Shown: positions 11,336 through 22,770, counted from the first letter of the stretch. The stretch: 64,000 nt of DNA from Aedes albopictus (GCF_035046485.1 NC_085138.1:290142256-290206255); one strand, 5' to 3'. Numbers and translations are program-made. Notes: a model not told the origin generated them from the sequence alone.

Positions 11336-13210
11336 TCCTTGAAAATTTCTTCACAAAAAAAAAACAAACGTTTAAAATTTTTAGAAATTCTTTAAAAATA
11401 ATCTTAAACTTTCAATAAGAAGATATTATTGAAGAGTTTTCCATAAACATCTGTGGCAGTCTCGTTAAGTGTCAGTCAGTTTTTTGCATAAGTTGAAATT
11501 CCTAAAAATGAAGAGATAAAAAAATGTTTTTTGGCAGAAATTTCGCAAATTAAGTTTTGTACTGAAATATTTTCATAGATTCCAACAGAAATTTGATTAA
11601 TATTGTGTAAGAGCCCCGTCAAGAGCCGGTCAGAAAGTCATCCGCAATCATCTGGTTCATTAAACTCTGACTTGGTTTAAAAACACTATTATGAATCTCA
11701 TAAAATCTGTTATGGTCATGGTCATGGATTCCACTAAGATTTCTTTTTTTCAATAATTTCACAACAGTGTTTTTCTCTGTAACAAAGAGGAGCAAGCCTA
11801 GGGCTGCAAATCTTTTCAATAAAGATAATAATAATATTTTTCTCTGTCAAAAAAGACATAACTGCAGAAAATCTCTAGATATTTATTAGATGGAATCCCA
11901 ACCAAATTCTTATACTAATCGCTGAAAAATCATTTGGCTGAGGGAGAAGCACACTCACTCCAGAATCTGCGCAATAGTAAGTGAGGGAAACGCAACAATA
12001 AGTATTTCCCATGCTTGGTGGGCATGCCTGGTGTATCTTTTAAATGCTTCAAAATCACTACGAAATCATAATGGAACTAAATATTCGTTGATGCAACGTC
12101 TGTTAAATCTGTAATAAAGGTGAAAGTTGGTTCTTTTTTTATTCAATCGAGATATCCCTTAAGTAAAATATTCAATTCAACGCACGAACTCTGAATCATC
12201 TTCAATTTATCCTCTGCTCGTCCAATGGAGACAGTAATAATCAGCAGCGTCAGTCACAATCACCACATGAATCGTGACAGATTTCGAATAAAATATCTGG
12301 CACAGCAGGAAAGCCTCCATGCATTGTTCCCCGCAGTGACTAACTGCTGCAGCCATGGCTACAAATTCTTCTTGGATTGTCAACGGTGGCCGACGCACAC
12401 AGCAAGTTCCTAGAATGACACTCCACATGAGTGGATAAAAACAACCGCAAGCCGTCACGATCTGCGCCAAGAAGCACCCGATCCATAATCTAATTATCGA
12501 TTGAATTCCGAATCAGGGCGCCCATCCCTGGGCAGCAGCAGCAGCGACCGACCGCTTCGAAGAACTGGTTCTCTTCTTTGCCGTCGTAATCGGCGCACTC
12601 TTAGAAACTTCCGTTAAAATTCGACGCGCCGTAATGACTCATTCATCTTGCAGATTGCAGCAGCCAGCGGCAGCATCAACAGTCAGAGCATGGTGATGGT
12701 GACTTCATTAACACGTAGACGAGTTGTTTGTATTTCTTTCTGTTTCTCCACATTTTCGGCATGCCCCTTTGGAGAGAAAAGTATGTAACACATAGAGCAC
12801 ACAGCAGCCTGGTGGAGTTTCCTCAGCACAGTGTTCAACACTGTGCTCTATCCGTTGAGTAGAGTACGTGGTGCTATTTGGAAAATTTGAATATATACAT
12901 TAAGAAATCCACCAGGGAATCTGAATGGAATTCATAATTCGTGTCAGCCACCTCTGGTGGTGACCGAAAAACAGAAAACCTCCAATCATACACGTGTGTT
13001 TCTCCATGGTGCAGCAGAGTGGCCCAATACCCTGCCCAATACACTTTTAACACTTGCAAATTGCAGTTAAAATTATCGGAAGATTTGTAATGCCATTTTT
13101 TTTTATCTCTCATACAGTCCGTTGCAAAACTAGACAAACGAAACTTGTCATGTAACCATGTTAGCAACAACAAAACAACCAGACAGTTACAGTTAGACGA
13201 AACATAAGAC
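11336..13210. other. No recognisable gene; part less repetitive
   Basis: 11340-12170 is AT-rich and featureless. 12180-12720 is less repetitive and richer in CAG and CGAC runs. It could be host regulatory DNA, but nothing proves it. No conserved protein frame was recognised. Confidence 0.4.
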
Positions 13211-13320
13211 CAAAAACGAACAATTAGTTACCCCTGAAGATGACACAAAACCCCAGTACCAAAACGTCGGGCAAACAATAAATCTCGTTTTCCATATTGA
13301 AGACTGCGTAGCCGTTTAAT
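13211..13320 (+). repeat. Dispersed-repeat end with a decayed hammerhead-like core
   Basis: CCCCTGAAGATGAC, then CCAAAACGTCGGG, has the layout of the CTGANGA...GAAAC motifs at 30468 and 37516, ending in AATAAATCTCG. The GAAA box reads CAAA here and helix II does not pair well, so any ribozyme would be dead. Confidence 0.4.
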
Positions 13321-14455
13321 TCCTGCATTTGTAAAAACTTAAACTTTTGATTTGATTGGTAATATTTATGTTTCAAATTCAACTTTGTTCTTACCAACAA
13401 GGGCCAACCTAACGGCCGGCACAGCTTCCAATAGGATTATCTACGTTATTCCCTCGCAGAAGCATCTTCCTCCCATGGAGTAGACAACGCCAAACGAAAC
13501 TTTCAATAACCATTTGTCAGCCGGCTAATGAGACCAGTTGCGTGTTGTCGTCGTTCCTAAAAAAAAACCTCGATACCCGAGAAGCTCTGAATTAATTCAC
13601 TATTTATTTCGGTCGATCCGGAGTGGATGGATAAAGCACCAGACGTCGGTCCGGTCCGGTACGGTCCTCCGATTCCACGGCGATGAATCTGCGAACCTAA
13701 TGGTAATAAATGGTCATCCAAATGCATACAAATGGGCCACTCGATCGCGCGATGAATGGCGAACCGATCGCGATTGACCTGCTACACGCTGAGAGACGTT
13801 TGGATGGGATTTTTTTTTATCGTTCACTATGGCGGGGCTTCTTCGTTTTTGAATGGTGTTTGCGGTAATAAAGCAGGGATTATGATTGTTCAGGGGTGTG
13901 ACGGGTACGATCGTGATAGTCGTATGAAATCGATGAAGATGGCAAATGGATGGCAGCTTGGGACAATGAATTTGCATGAGAAAGGAATTTCCTGACTGTT
14001 TGAGTCATGTTTGGCTATCGGAAATTTTTGGGGCATATTAAAGGGGAATTCAATATCAACAAGCTTTCGTGGAGCACCAGAGCATTTTTTTGTGAACTCC
14101 ATGTTAAATCTATTTCGCCGCCTTCAAAACCTGATCATACGTAGCATCTTTTTCCAACAAGGGAGGCTTATCGTTACACCTGGAGATCACCACAGTAAAC
14201 GGAATCGCAAATTGACCACGTTATCATTGACGGACGACACTTTTTCGAAATTATCGATGTCAGAACCTATCGTGGCGCTAACATCGACTCTGACCACTAT
14301 ATACCTTGCGATGGTCAAACTGCGCCCAAAATTTTCCGTCATCAACAATGTACGATATACCGGCGATCACTACCGTACAATCTTGAGCGACTGAAGCAAC
14401 CGCATGTCATTCTAGTATACTCGCAGAATCTCGAGGCAGCCTTGACAGATGATAG
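13321..14455. other. No recognisable feature
   Basis: Apparently low-copy DNA with short frames only. CGATCG-rich patches occur at 13590-13790. Confidence 0.4.
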
Positions 14456-15076
14456 TGACCCAAGTAACAAAATTAATTTTATAATGCTTTTGAAGTATTC
14501 TTCATCACCTGTTCTTTAAAACCATGCGTAAACCAAATTGCTCTACAACACGACATCAACTCAACCATAAACCCGCCATAAGATCAAAGAGGCCCATCCT
14601 AAGATGCTCTTGGAGAATTGTTTTTAAATTTCTCTTAAAACTTGTACTTCCCAAGTTGTCCTCAAGGCGAATTGCTCTCTCGTTGTAGAAATCTTCAAGT
14701 GCACGATGTGTTGTTGCTGATGCAGCTTTTATGTCGACAGAAAAGTTTAGTGAATTAAATTGGAATTAAAAACACAATGAAAATAACACATTATTGTAAT
14801 CGGGATTAATTTATTACACAAATTGAAAATATTTCCGGGATGTAGCAAGGATGCGAAATGCCAAGCAAAATTCATCGTATATATGTTGCAAGATACTTCC
14901 AAAAATTGCAACGCGCTTCCATTATAACGCACTAATAAAATATTTAAAAATATTATTCCTGGTCATGCGAACATTGCTCATGACTTTTCTCAACATGGCT
15001 TCCATTGAAATCTAGGCCGGTGGTCGGTCCATCATCGATGGTTTTAATCAACATCACCATAAGATCGTCTTAAATT

Positions 15077-15250
15077 TCTTTCAACTCATGCCAGAGCTAA
15101 AAGCATAACTCAAGAATACTAGGATTTATGACGTTCTCAATGCAACCTGGTTAGCCTTCATCAAGAATATCTTGAATTTATTTCATCTTATGCAAGGGTA
15201 AGAAGTATTACTCAAGAGTACTCAGGTTTATAACGTTCTTGATGTAGGTT
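15077..15250 (+). repeat. Imperfect tandem duplication, about 110-bp period
   Basis: ACTCAAGAATACTAGGATTT, then ATGACGTTCTCAATG, recurs as ACTCAAGAGTACTCAGGTTT, then ATAACGTTCTTGATG. Two units only. Confidence 0.5.
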
Positions 15251-15655
15251 CAAGCAAACTCCGCCGAGAACGTCATAAATCATGTACGCCAAATTGTAAA
15301 CAAACAACAAATTATCGCACTGTGGTGGATTTTGTGAACTTTGTGTGATAACTTTAATCATCAGCCCGGTACCGTTGCCAATCAGGCAGACCTTTTTCGG
15401 GAACCGGCCTTGATGTGGTGCATTTCCAACAGGTAAGTGTTTGTGCAGGTCGATTATTTGACTCCCGATTACAAGGGAATCGACGTCCTGGATGACCAAA
15501 CCAACCTCAATTCGGATGCCGTAACCGGAGGAACTTGGCACTGCAGCGCGTCGCGGTTGGGTTTCCGGGTAGGTGTTCTTGATTGGCAGCAATAATGGAA
15601 CGATGAGAATCAAAATCTGATGCTTGAGTTTTTTCTTGTATTTTTCATGTACCAA
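15212..15655 (-). CDS. Unrecognised 147-codon open frame
   Basis: An uninterrupted frame from ATG gives 147 residues with a lysine-rich start, a hydrophobic ILILIVPLLL run and the segment VGLVIQDVDSLVIGSQIIDL. I recognise no family. The plus strand over the same bases has GTAAGT and GTAGGT donor-like sites, and a plus frame reading VDYLTPDYKGIDVLDD is also open for about 40 codons. Either strand could carry an old exon, or neither. The start is simply the first ATG. Probably chance or a fragment. Confidence 0.15.
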   Translation of the reverse strand: MVHEKYKKKLKHQILILIVPLLLPIKNTYPETQPRRAAVPSSSGYGIRIEVGLVIQDVDSLVIGSQIIDLHKHLPVGNAPHQGRFPKKVCLIGNGTGLMIKVITQSSQNPPQCDNLLFVYNLAYMIYDVLGGVCLNLHQERYKPEYS

Positions 15656-15869
15656 ACTGTTCTCATGCGAGAACAGTTGCTCTTGATCAAGAACGGATGA
15701 TTGAAGATAACTACAAGAACCTTATAAAACTGAAAATAAGTTCAACAGTTCTTGTTGTGCTTACGGTTTTATGAACTGAACCTCAAGTATTCTTGGAGGT
15801 GTTTTTAAAACCACATATTGATGAAGAATAGTTGTGCTCAGCTGAAACTTCGATAAGATCAACTAGAAT

Positions 15870-16069
15870 AAGGTACACCAGGGCAAGTTGAAACAGCGGG
15901 TAAACTTGATGTTGTCCAATTAAGGTAAACAGTTTGATCGCCATAACACATAGTTTTTGATTCAAACAATCTTTTGGCAAAAGAAAAAAATCTAAATTGT
16001 ATTGCAATCTATTTCAAAACTTCGCGTTTCAGCTTGCCCCACCCGTTTCAACTTGCCCCGGTTTACCTT
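15870..16069. mobile_element. 200-bp MITE with GGGGCAAGTTGAAAC-type ends
   Basis: The left end AAGGTACACCAGGGCAAGTT is the inverse of the right end CAACTTGCCCCGGTTTACCT with few mismatches. A second GCTTGCCCCACCCG copy is subterminal. Short and non-coding. Confidence 0.65.
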
Positions 16070-16417
16070 GTGCAATGTTCCGATAAAACTATCATAAAAA
16101 CAAATAAAACCAAATAGAATTAGGATTGTTACATGGGGAGTTCGATGTGGCCCCTCTAGAGGATTGCTGGATTACAGTTAAAGCAGTCATCAATGACACA
16201 GCCGAGAGCCGAAATATGCAGGGGAGCCTCTTGACGGACGTTTGCAGGGTTATTGAAAGGTGGAGGCAGCACTTCGATGAGCTCCGGAACGGTGTGGATA
16301 GTGGAAGAAATGACTACGTTGGTACAGTAGGGAGCATCTAAGATAAAGTTTAGGATGCTATCCAGTAGCTCAAGAACAATATGTCAGCTTGAAAGAATGG
16401 TATCGGATGTGAACTCA

Positions 16418-16595
16418 CCCAAGTAACACACTTGTCACCGAAGAGTCATTGCAGCGCAGGTTTTTGTTGCGCAGAAGTCACTGTGACTTACTTCTAGCAA
16501 GTAAGTGTTTATTTGTTAGAAGTAAGTCACAGTGACTTCTGCGCAACAAAAACCTGCGCCGCCGTGACTCTTCGGTGACAAGTGTGTTACTTGGG
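16418..16595. mobile_element. 178-bp near-perfect hairpin MITE (CCCAAGTAACA ends)
   Basis: Two 79-bp arms (16418-16496 and 16517-16595) differ at three bases and flank a 20-bp loop. Outer ends are CCCAAGTAACACACTTGTCA. The transcript would fold into a long double-stranded RNA. A diverged relative lies at 56420-56586 and a one-ended relic at 26905. Inserted in the LINE relic. Confidence 0.85.
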
Positions 16596-16948
16596 CATCA
16601 AGATAGGACCGGATATGTAGGTCACCTGCCTTAACCGGCTAATAGTCCGGATTTGGAGGACCGAATGTCTTCCGAAGAAGTGGACGAAAGGTGTAATTTG
16701 CCAAGTTAGAAGACAAGTTAGAGTGTGAGAACTTCCGAGCGACCACATCTCTGAATGTTGCCTACAAAGTACTATCTCATACCATGCTCTGTGGTCTTTC
16801 ACCTAAAATAATTAGTTTGTGGGAAGTTATCAAGCCGTCAAGGGTTGCTCAACAACGGAGTAGATCTTCTTCATGTAGCATACTCTTCAAAAATGCTGTC
16901 AATACCAGATCTTAACAAACCACCCGTTCATCATATTCCAGGCGATAT

Positions 16949-17117
16949 GGGGCTGTCCATAAACCACGTGGTCATGAGGGGGGGGGGGGGTGTTCGGCCA
17001 ATGACCATTTTGTATGGACAAATAAAAAATTTTGTATGGACTAATGACCACGCGGGGGGGGGGGGGGGGGGTGTTGAAAAGTCCCAAAAAATGACCACGT
17101 GGTTTATGGACAGCCCC
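16949..17117 (+). mobile_element. 169-bp MITE, GGGGCTGTCC family, copy 3
   Basis: Perfect terminal repeats GGGGCTGTCCATAAACCACG with a 3-bp duplication TAT (16946-16948, 17118-17120). It has a G-run near 16980-16990 and a longer one near 17054-17071. Inserted in LINE sequence, whose frame GGCGATAT/GCGACA resumes on the far side. Confidence 0.88.
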
Positions 17118-17279
17118 TATGCGACATTATCGATCACACCACACAGCGCTATCGAAAATCATAAACGAGAACGGCTTCTCTGAGAAGCTTACTAGACTGA
17201 TCAAAGCTACGATGGATGGTATTCAAAACTGCGTTAGGGTTTCGGGCGGTATAGTTCGTACGAATCTTACCGGAAACTA

Positions 17280-18450
17280 ATACACTAAAACCTTATGCAT
17301 GTTATTTTTATGCACTTTTAATTTATAATAAATTAGGGAAGTACTCAGAACCAATATTGTGCATAACAATATTTAATAATAACGGGAACTATTGCAACGG
17401 TGGCCAAGGGGTGTTTACAGAGGAGAGCAAAGGATGGTTACAGGTTCGCTTTTGGGTGTTTCCGAAGGTCTCATGTGCGTTACATGGGGTTCGAGAGGGT
17501 CTTAAGGGGGTTTCGGAGTCATTTCAGGAAGTCTCAGAGCATTTTAGGCTGGTTTTAGAAGAGTTTTTTGGAGGATTTTTTTTTAGTCATTTCAGGATGT
17601 TTCAGACCATTTTCGGCGTGATTCAGAGGCGTTACGAAAGCGTTACGGAGGAGTTTTCGGAGGGTTTGGATCCTCTCAGGTGCGTTACATGGGGTCCGAG
17701 GGCGTTTCAGGGGGATTTTGGAAGCATTTCAGGATGTTTCAGGCCATTTTCGGCATGATTCAGAGGAGTTACGGAAGCGTTACGGAGGAGTTTTCGGGGG
17801 GTTCGGAGCTTCTTAGGTGTGTTACATGGGGTCCGAAGGGGCTTAAGGGGGAATTCGGAGGCAATTCAAGATGTTTCAGACCATTTTCGAGGGATACAGA
17901 GGTGTTACGTAAGCGTTACGGAGGAGTTCTCAGAAGTATCGAAGCCTATCAGATGCGTTACATGGGGTCCCCGGGGGATTTTTGGGGCATTTAGGAAAGT
18001 TTTAGAGTAGACTCTGAAATACCTTAAAGCCACCCCTCAAACCTCTTGCAATGCCCTTTAAAGGCTCCTAAGATCCCTTGAATTGCCCCTAAAGCCACTT
18101 GGAACGCTCCTGAAACCCACTTAATACTATTGAAATACCCCAGAATTCCCCGTAATCCCATGAAAACACCAAAAAATCTTGACAAAACACCCTTGAAAGG
18201 TTCCTCAAATCCCCCGAAACAATCGCTCAAAACACCCCTGATGCCCCTTTGAACCCCGTTTTTGGGCTATCTGGGAACTTTCTAGAAAACCCCCTTAGCC
18301 CCACCTAAACTGCCCAGAAGCAAGATCTGTTCTCGCGAACTAGATTCTCTAATTAAAGCCCAAACTTAATTTATGCCTTTTTTTTAATTTATGCACATTT
18401 TTAATTTATGCAGCCCCAGCCATGTGCATAAAAAGAGGTTCTAGTGTATA
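17280..18450. mobile_element. 1.17 kb TIR element built of degenerate minisatellite
   Basis: Left TACACTAAAACCTTATGCAT and right GCATAAAAAGAGGTTCTAGTGTA are inverted copies, giving ends CACTARAACC beside TA. Coding sequence of the interrupted LINE resumes at 18452 (AAGGAAAACTGTCGTGCCTG), which places the right border. The interior is G-rich repeats (17430-17995) then C-rich repeats (18005-18310), the same composite as at 6345 and 11209. No transposase. Confidence 0.6.
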
Positions 18451-18861
18451 AGGAAAACTGTCGTGCCTGCTGTTCAACACCTCCCTGGAAAGTGTTATGC
18501 AACGAGCCAGATTAAACAGCCGGGGTGCGAATTTCACGATATCCGGCCAATTTGTCTGCTTTGTGAACGACATTGACATTATCGGCATTACATTTGGAAC
18601 GGTGGAAGAACTGTACACCCGCCTGAAACGTGAAGCAACAAAGGTCGGACTGATGGTGAACGCGTCAAAAATGAAGTACATGCTGGCAGGTGGAACCACG
18701 AACGCCAGAGCAAGCCTAAGCAAGGCAAGGTTACGATAGAAGGGGACTCTTTCGAGGTGGATCGACATTCGGATCATTTTTAAAGGCAGACAACAGCTTT
18801 CGCCGTGAATTATAGAGATGCGTCATCAGTAGAAGTCAGGACTGAAATGCACTCTAAAAGA

Positions 18862-18862
<1 letters not shown>

Positions 18863-18892
<30 letters not shown>

Positions 18893-18975
18893 CTTCTTCT
18901 TCTTCTTCTTCTTCTTCTTCTTCTTCTTCTTCTTCTTCTTCTTCTTCTTCTTCTTCTTCTTCTTCTTCTTCTTCT
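18863..18975 (+). repeat. (CTT)n microsatellite, about 37 units
   Basis: 113 bp of uninterrupted CTT lies at the junction of the LINE relic and the following repeat. It drives a poly-serine frame that is not a gene. Confidence 0.97.
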
Positions 18976-18989
18976 GTATGGCTCTATGT

Positions 18990-19500
18990 TCCCACTGGAA
19001 CTTGGCCTGCCTCGCTTAGTGTTCTTAGTATTCTTGAAGATCCAGGTAGTGCGGGGTTAAGGACCGTCTGCCACGAAAAAAAAAGTGAAAGTCAGGACTA
19101 CTCTTTTCTCGACCCATTAAACAACATTCCCAGGGTGTGGCATCGTCTCTCTAGAACCACCAAGGAGGCATTGATTCAGGGAGGGTCTCTCAAGGTTAGT
19201 TGCGTAACCTGCCGCAACGAACATTGATGACTAGCTTTGGGAAGTCCACCAAGGTAGCATGCTAAAGCTTAGCCAGTGTCTCGAGCGGTCCTTACCACTC
19301 CCTTTGTCCTCGAAAGGCAGGGTTGACACCACGCCTACAGAGTGGTTTGACCTTCTCATAAGTAAGGTCCTATCAGCCAGCACACAGAAGAACGTGCCAA
19401 CATGGGCCTCCATCCACCCCAACCTTTCCGAGCACCCCCTTTCCAACCGCGGGCTAGGATCTAATCCAGTAGACCGACGCCAGCAGAGATTATAGTTCCG
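18990..19500 (+). repeat. Dispersed repeat next to R1-type LINE (probable UTR)
   Basis: It matches 49131-49590 in the same orientation: ACCAAGGAGGCATTG, CTATCAGCCAGCACA and AATCCAGTAGACCGACGCCA all recur there. At both sites it abuts an R1-type LINE, but on opposite strands. It may be a LINE untranslated region or an independent repeat. Confidence 0.5.
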
Positions 19501-19560
19501 GGGCCTGATGAAACCCTCCGTTTGGAAGTCGGCCGGGTAGTCGGCGGCTAACCCTTATTC

Positions 19561-21108
19561 CAGATGCCAAGAGACTCGTGAAAACTGCAGCAACGGCAGA
19601 AACGGCGAAAGCAAAGGTTAAGAAGTCTAGCCAGACGGAGGCTTTCGTTTTCGCAGGAAGCCCTAAAGGTGTGGCGGATGCGACTGCTTTCGGCGGATAC
19701 TAACCCCGAAGGTCGGACAAGTCAGACCCCAGCTAGGCGTCCCGGAAAGCTGGGAAGAGGATATGCCTGAAAAGGCTGGCTCGTACCGGATGTACTGGAA
19801 CTGGGGGTTGCGACCGTTGTTAGGCCTTCCGCAACCGCAGCGTAGGGCAAACCAAGGGGAAGACCCCCTCTTGGAAAGAAAAAAAACGCTAGTTAAGGAG
19901 GTTAGGGACGCCAAACCAAGAAGGCGTAGGAAGGCAGGTGCCAAGCACGAGAAAGGAGACGTGCTCGTCATTAAGGCCGGACAATCTAAGTATTCGGACG
20001 TCTAAGGGCGATGCGAAGCACCGCCAAGCTCGTGGATCTGAAAGCTGACGTGCGCAATATTAGACGTAATCGTATAGGTGAAATGATCCTAGGGCTCAAG
20101 CGCGACAAGGAGCGAAAGGGCACCGCCTGCAAAAGTCTGGAGGAAGAAGTCCTTGGTGAAGGGGACGAGGTAAGGGGTTTTACAGCATAGGCGAATCTGA
20201 AGGTGAAGAGCCTAGACGAGATCATTGACGCGGAAGAACTCGTCACGGCTCTGCGGCAGCAGTGCGAAGTGCAGTTGGTCACCGCAGCAGTTCGGCCACG
20301 GAATGGGCCGGCAGGGACACAGGTAGCCTTGGCACAGCTACCCGTGGCGTATGTAAATAAGTTTGTTAAATAGGGAAGATAAAGGTGGGCTGGTCAGTAT
20401 GCCATCTGACCTTTCATGAGTCACCGGAGGTTTGCTTCAGGTGTCTGGAACCAAGACACAAATCATGGGACTGCAAAGACCCTGACAGTAGCAAGCTGTG
20501 CAGGCGATGCTACGCCGAACGCTATAAGGCACAAGGCTGCACGAGTTCACCCATGTATTTTATTCGTTCTGGGAGATCCGTGAACAAGAAGCACCCAACG
20601 AGTGAAGTGTCCGGCCTTCAAGAACAAATCACAGTGCGCAGTAACGCAGCTGAACCTGAACCACTGTGACTCGGCTGAGCAACTGCTTTGTCAGGCGGTT
20701 TCTGAGTGGGGGAAGGACATCGCCATCTTAACGCATCCATATCGAGTACCCGCCGGCAATGGCAGTTTGGTCTCGGATAGGTCCAGAAAAATGGCGGCAA
20801 TATGGACGACGAATAAATACCCCGTCCAGAAGTTGGTGTCTACTACCTATGGGGGCTTCGTGGTCGCCAAAGTACACGGGGTCTTCTTTTGTAGCTGCTA
20901 TGCGCCTCCACGGTGGTCGATTGAGCAGTTCACGCAGATGTTAGACAGTATGATGACCGTGCTGACAGAACGAAGAGCGGTGGTAATATCGGGTGACTTC
21001 AATGACTTGGCCGTGGAATGGAGAAGTCGACTCACGAACCAGCGGAGTCACATCCTGCTAGACACTAACCCTATTAGATGTCAATCTGGCTATTGTCAGA
21101 TACGATGG
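19561..21108 (+). pseudogene. R1-type LINE relic: ORF1 with zinc knuckles, then endonuclease
   Basis: ORF1 pieces: RRRRKAGAKHEKGDVLVIKA (about 19920) and, frameshifted, the GEMILGLKRDKERKGT region (about 20080). Then the nucleic-acid-binding knuckles: CFRCLEPRHKSWDC is an intact CCHC, CRRCYAERYKAQGC has lost its His to Tyr, and a third is broken. ORF2 starts near 20642 with QLNLNHCDSAEQLLCQAV, the apurinic-type endonuclease that would nick the target, followed by FFCSCYAPPRWS and the catalytic VVISGDFND. The copy ends at 21108, where GGAGTTCCTCC minisatellite begins, so most of ORF2 is gone. Same family as 49600-53290 and 58590-60286. Confidence 0.78.
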
Positions 21109-22340
21109 GAGTTCCTCCAGAAATTCCTCCAAGAAAACTTCTAGAAGGTACTTCAAGGATTCCAAAAGAAGTTCATTCAGAAAATTATTCAAGAGTTTTT
21201 TCATAGATTCCTCCAAAGGTTTTTTCAAGAAATCCATCTCAGGTTTCTTCATGAGTTACGTAGAAACAGCAATGAGAGTTCTATCACGAATTCTTCCAGG
21301 AGTTCCCTCACTAATTCTTCCAGGAGTTCCTTCAGGGGTTCTTCCGGGACTTCCTTCAGGGATTTCTCCAGGAGTTCCTTTACGGAATTCTTCAAGAGTT
21401 TCTTCATGGATTTCTCCAGGAGTTCTTCAGGGATTTCTCCAAGAGTTCCTTCAGGCATTCCTCCAAGAGCTCCTTTAGCTATTCTTCCAGGAATTTCATC
21501 AAGAATTCCACCAGAAATTTCATCAGAGACTTCAGGGAATGACCTAGGAGCTCCTCGAGGCATTTCTCCAGGAGTTCCTTCAGGGATTTCTCCAGGAGTT
21601 CTCTCAGGAATAGCTCCAGAAGTTCCTTGAGGGATTCCTCCAGGAGTTCCTCCAGGGAAATCTCCAGGAGTTCTTCAAGTAATTCATTCTGGAGCTCCTT
21701 CAGGCATTCCTCCAGTAGTTCCTTCAAGGATTCCTCCAGAATTTCCATCAGGGAATCCTCCAGAAGTTCCTTCAGGAGTGCTTTCAGGGAATCCTCCAGG
21801 AGTTCTTTCAAGATTCCTCCAAGAGTTCCTTCTAGGATTCCTCCAAGAGTTCTTTCAGGGATTTCTCCAGCAGTTCTTTCAAGAATTTATCCAAGAGTTC
21901 TTTAAAGAATTCCTCCAGGAGTTCCAGCAGGGATTCCTCCAGTGGTTCCTTTAAGGATTACTGCACGAGCTCCTTCAGAAGTTTCTCTTAGATTGCCTTC
22001 AGGGATTTCTCCAAGAGTTTTTTTCAAGAATTTATCGAGAAACTTCTTCAGGGATTTCTCCAGGAGTTCCTTCAAGGATTACTCCACAAGCTCCATCAGA
22101 GGTTCCTCCAAGAGTTGCTCTAGGGATTCTTCCAGGAGTTTCATCAGGGATTCCTCCATCTTCCAGGTAATTGATACCAAAGTTCCTTCAGGAATTGATT
22201 CAGAAATTTCTTCAGGGATTCATCCACGAGTTCCTTCAGGGATTCCTTCAGCAGTTCTTCCAGAAATTCCTTCATGGATTTCAGGGATACATCCAGAAGC
22301 TCCTCCAGGGATTTCCTCAGGGGTTTGTAGAGAATAGGAT
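21109..22340 (+). repeat. 1.2 kb degenerate minisatellite, GGAGTTCCTCCAGG type
   Basis: Roughly 12- and 24-bp units of CCAGGAGTTCCTTCAGGGATTT-like phrase are loosely conserved over about 50 units. Long frames occur on both strands because the unit length is a multiple of three. The same class fills 39590-40890. Begins exactly at the broken LINE end. Confidence 0.85.
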
Positions 22341-22382
22341 TGATAGATTAAAAAAAAAAACAACTAGTTCATACATGGAGTC

Positions 22383-22770
22383 AATTCGCCTTAACGGAGG
22401 CTCTCTGAGAGAATTGCACTGTGCGTGAAAACATTTTTCTTTAACATGGGAAAGGATATGAGCTGCATTTTCAAATGCTTTTAATCCTTTGTAGAAATTT
22501 TTTCAAGCAAAACGTTCTTAATGTTATCGAATGAGATTTTGATACGCTATATTATAGGCATAACATTGTGATTTAAAAACTTTTTGTCTAAAACCAGTTA
22601 TAGTGTAGCTGATTGAAAGTATATTGCAAAACATTAACACTTTTTTCAATCTGAAGTCCCTGAAATATTTTAGAAGCATTTGAAAATGCAGCTCCTATCC
22701 TTTCCCATGTTAAAAAAAATGTCTTCACGCACAGCGCAATTCTCTCAGAGAGCCTCCGTCAAGGCGAATT
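22383..22770. mobile_element. 388-bp foldback MITE
   Basis: Left AATTCGCCTTAACGGAGGCT and the right inverse copy agree over about 100 bp inward, including CTCTCTGAGAGAATTGC, GAAAACATTTTT and AACATGGGAAAGGAT. The centre is unpaired. No clear target duplication. Confidence 0.78.

Larger units (their letters stand above)
14456..15869. other. Unclassified, possibly old repeat
   Basis: It starts with CCCAAGTAACA, the end sequence of the hairpin MITE at 16418, but no matching right end was found. Much of the stretch repeats TCAAGAATACT and AAGAACCT phrases. Holds the tandem pair at 15077-15250 and the open frame at 15212-15655. Confidence 0.35.
16126..18862 (+). pseudogene. LINE ORF2 (reverse transcriptase) relic with three nested insertions
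   Basis: Pieces of one reverse transcriptase lie in order. They are: LLTDVCRVIERWRQHFDELR (16222-16290), the linker before the domain; SLNVAYKVLSH (about 16750); IINENGFSEKLTRLIKATMD (about 17160-17220); CLLFNTSLESVMQRARLN (about 18458-18510); VCFVNDIDIIG, the catalytic box with FADD changed to FVND (about 18557-18590); and NASKMKYMLAGG (about 18660-18690). The gaps are filled by the MITEs at 16418 and 16949 and the element at 17280. Many frameshifts and stops. Same family as 37663-38295. The clade is uncertain (RTE- or CR1-like). Confidence 0.68.

Noticed and set aside
18805..19227. 140-codon frame with a long poly-serine run
   Set aside because: The serine run is the (CTT)n microsatellite, and the rest crosses a repeat junction.
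19503..19540. CTGATGAAACC as a further hammerhead candidate
   Set aside because: No GAAA box at the right spacing and no helix II partner.
21249..22337. Several 70-131-codon frames on both strands
   Set aside because: The degenerate minisatellite has units that are multiples of three without stops. Both strands are open, which is typical of repeats.
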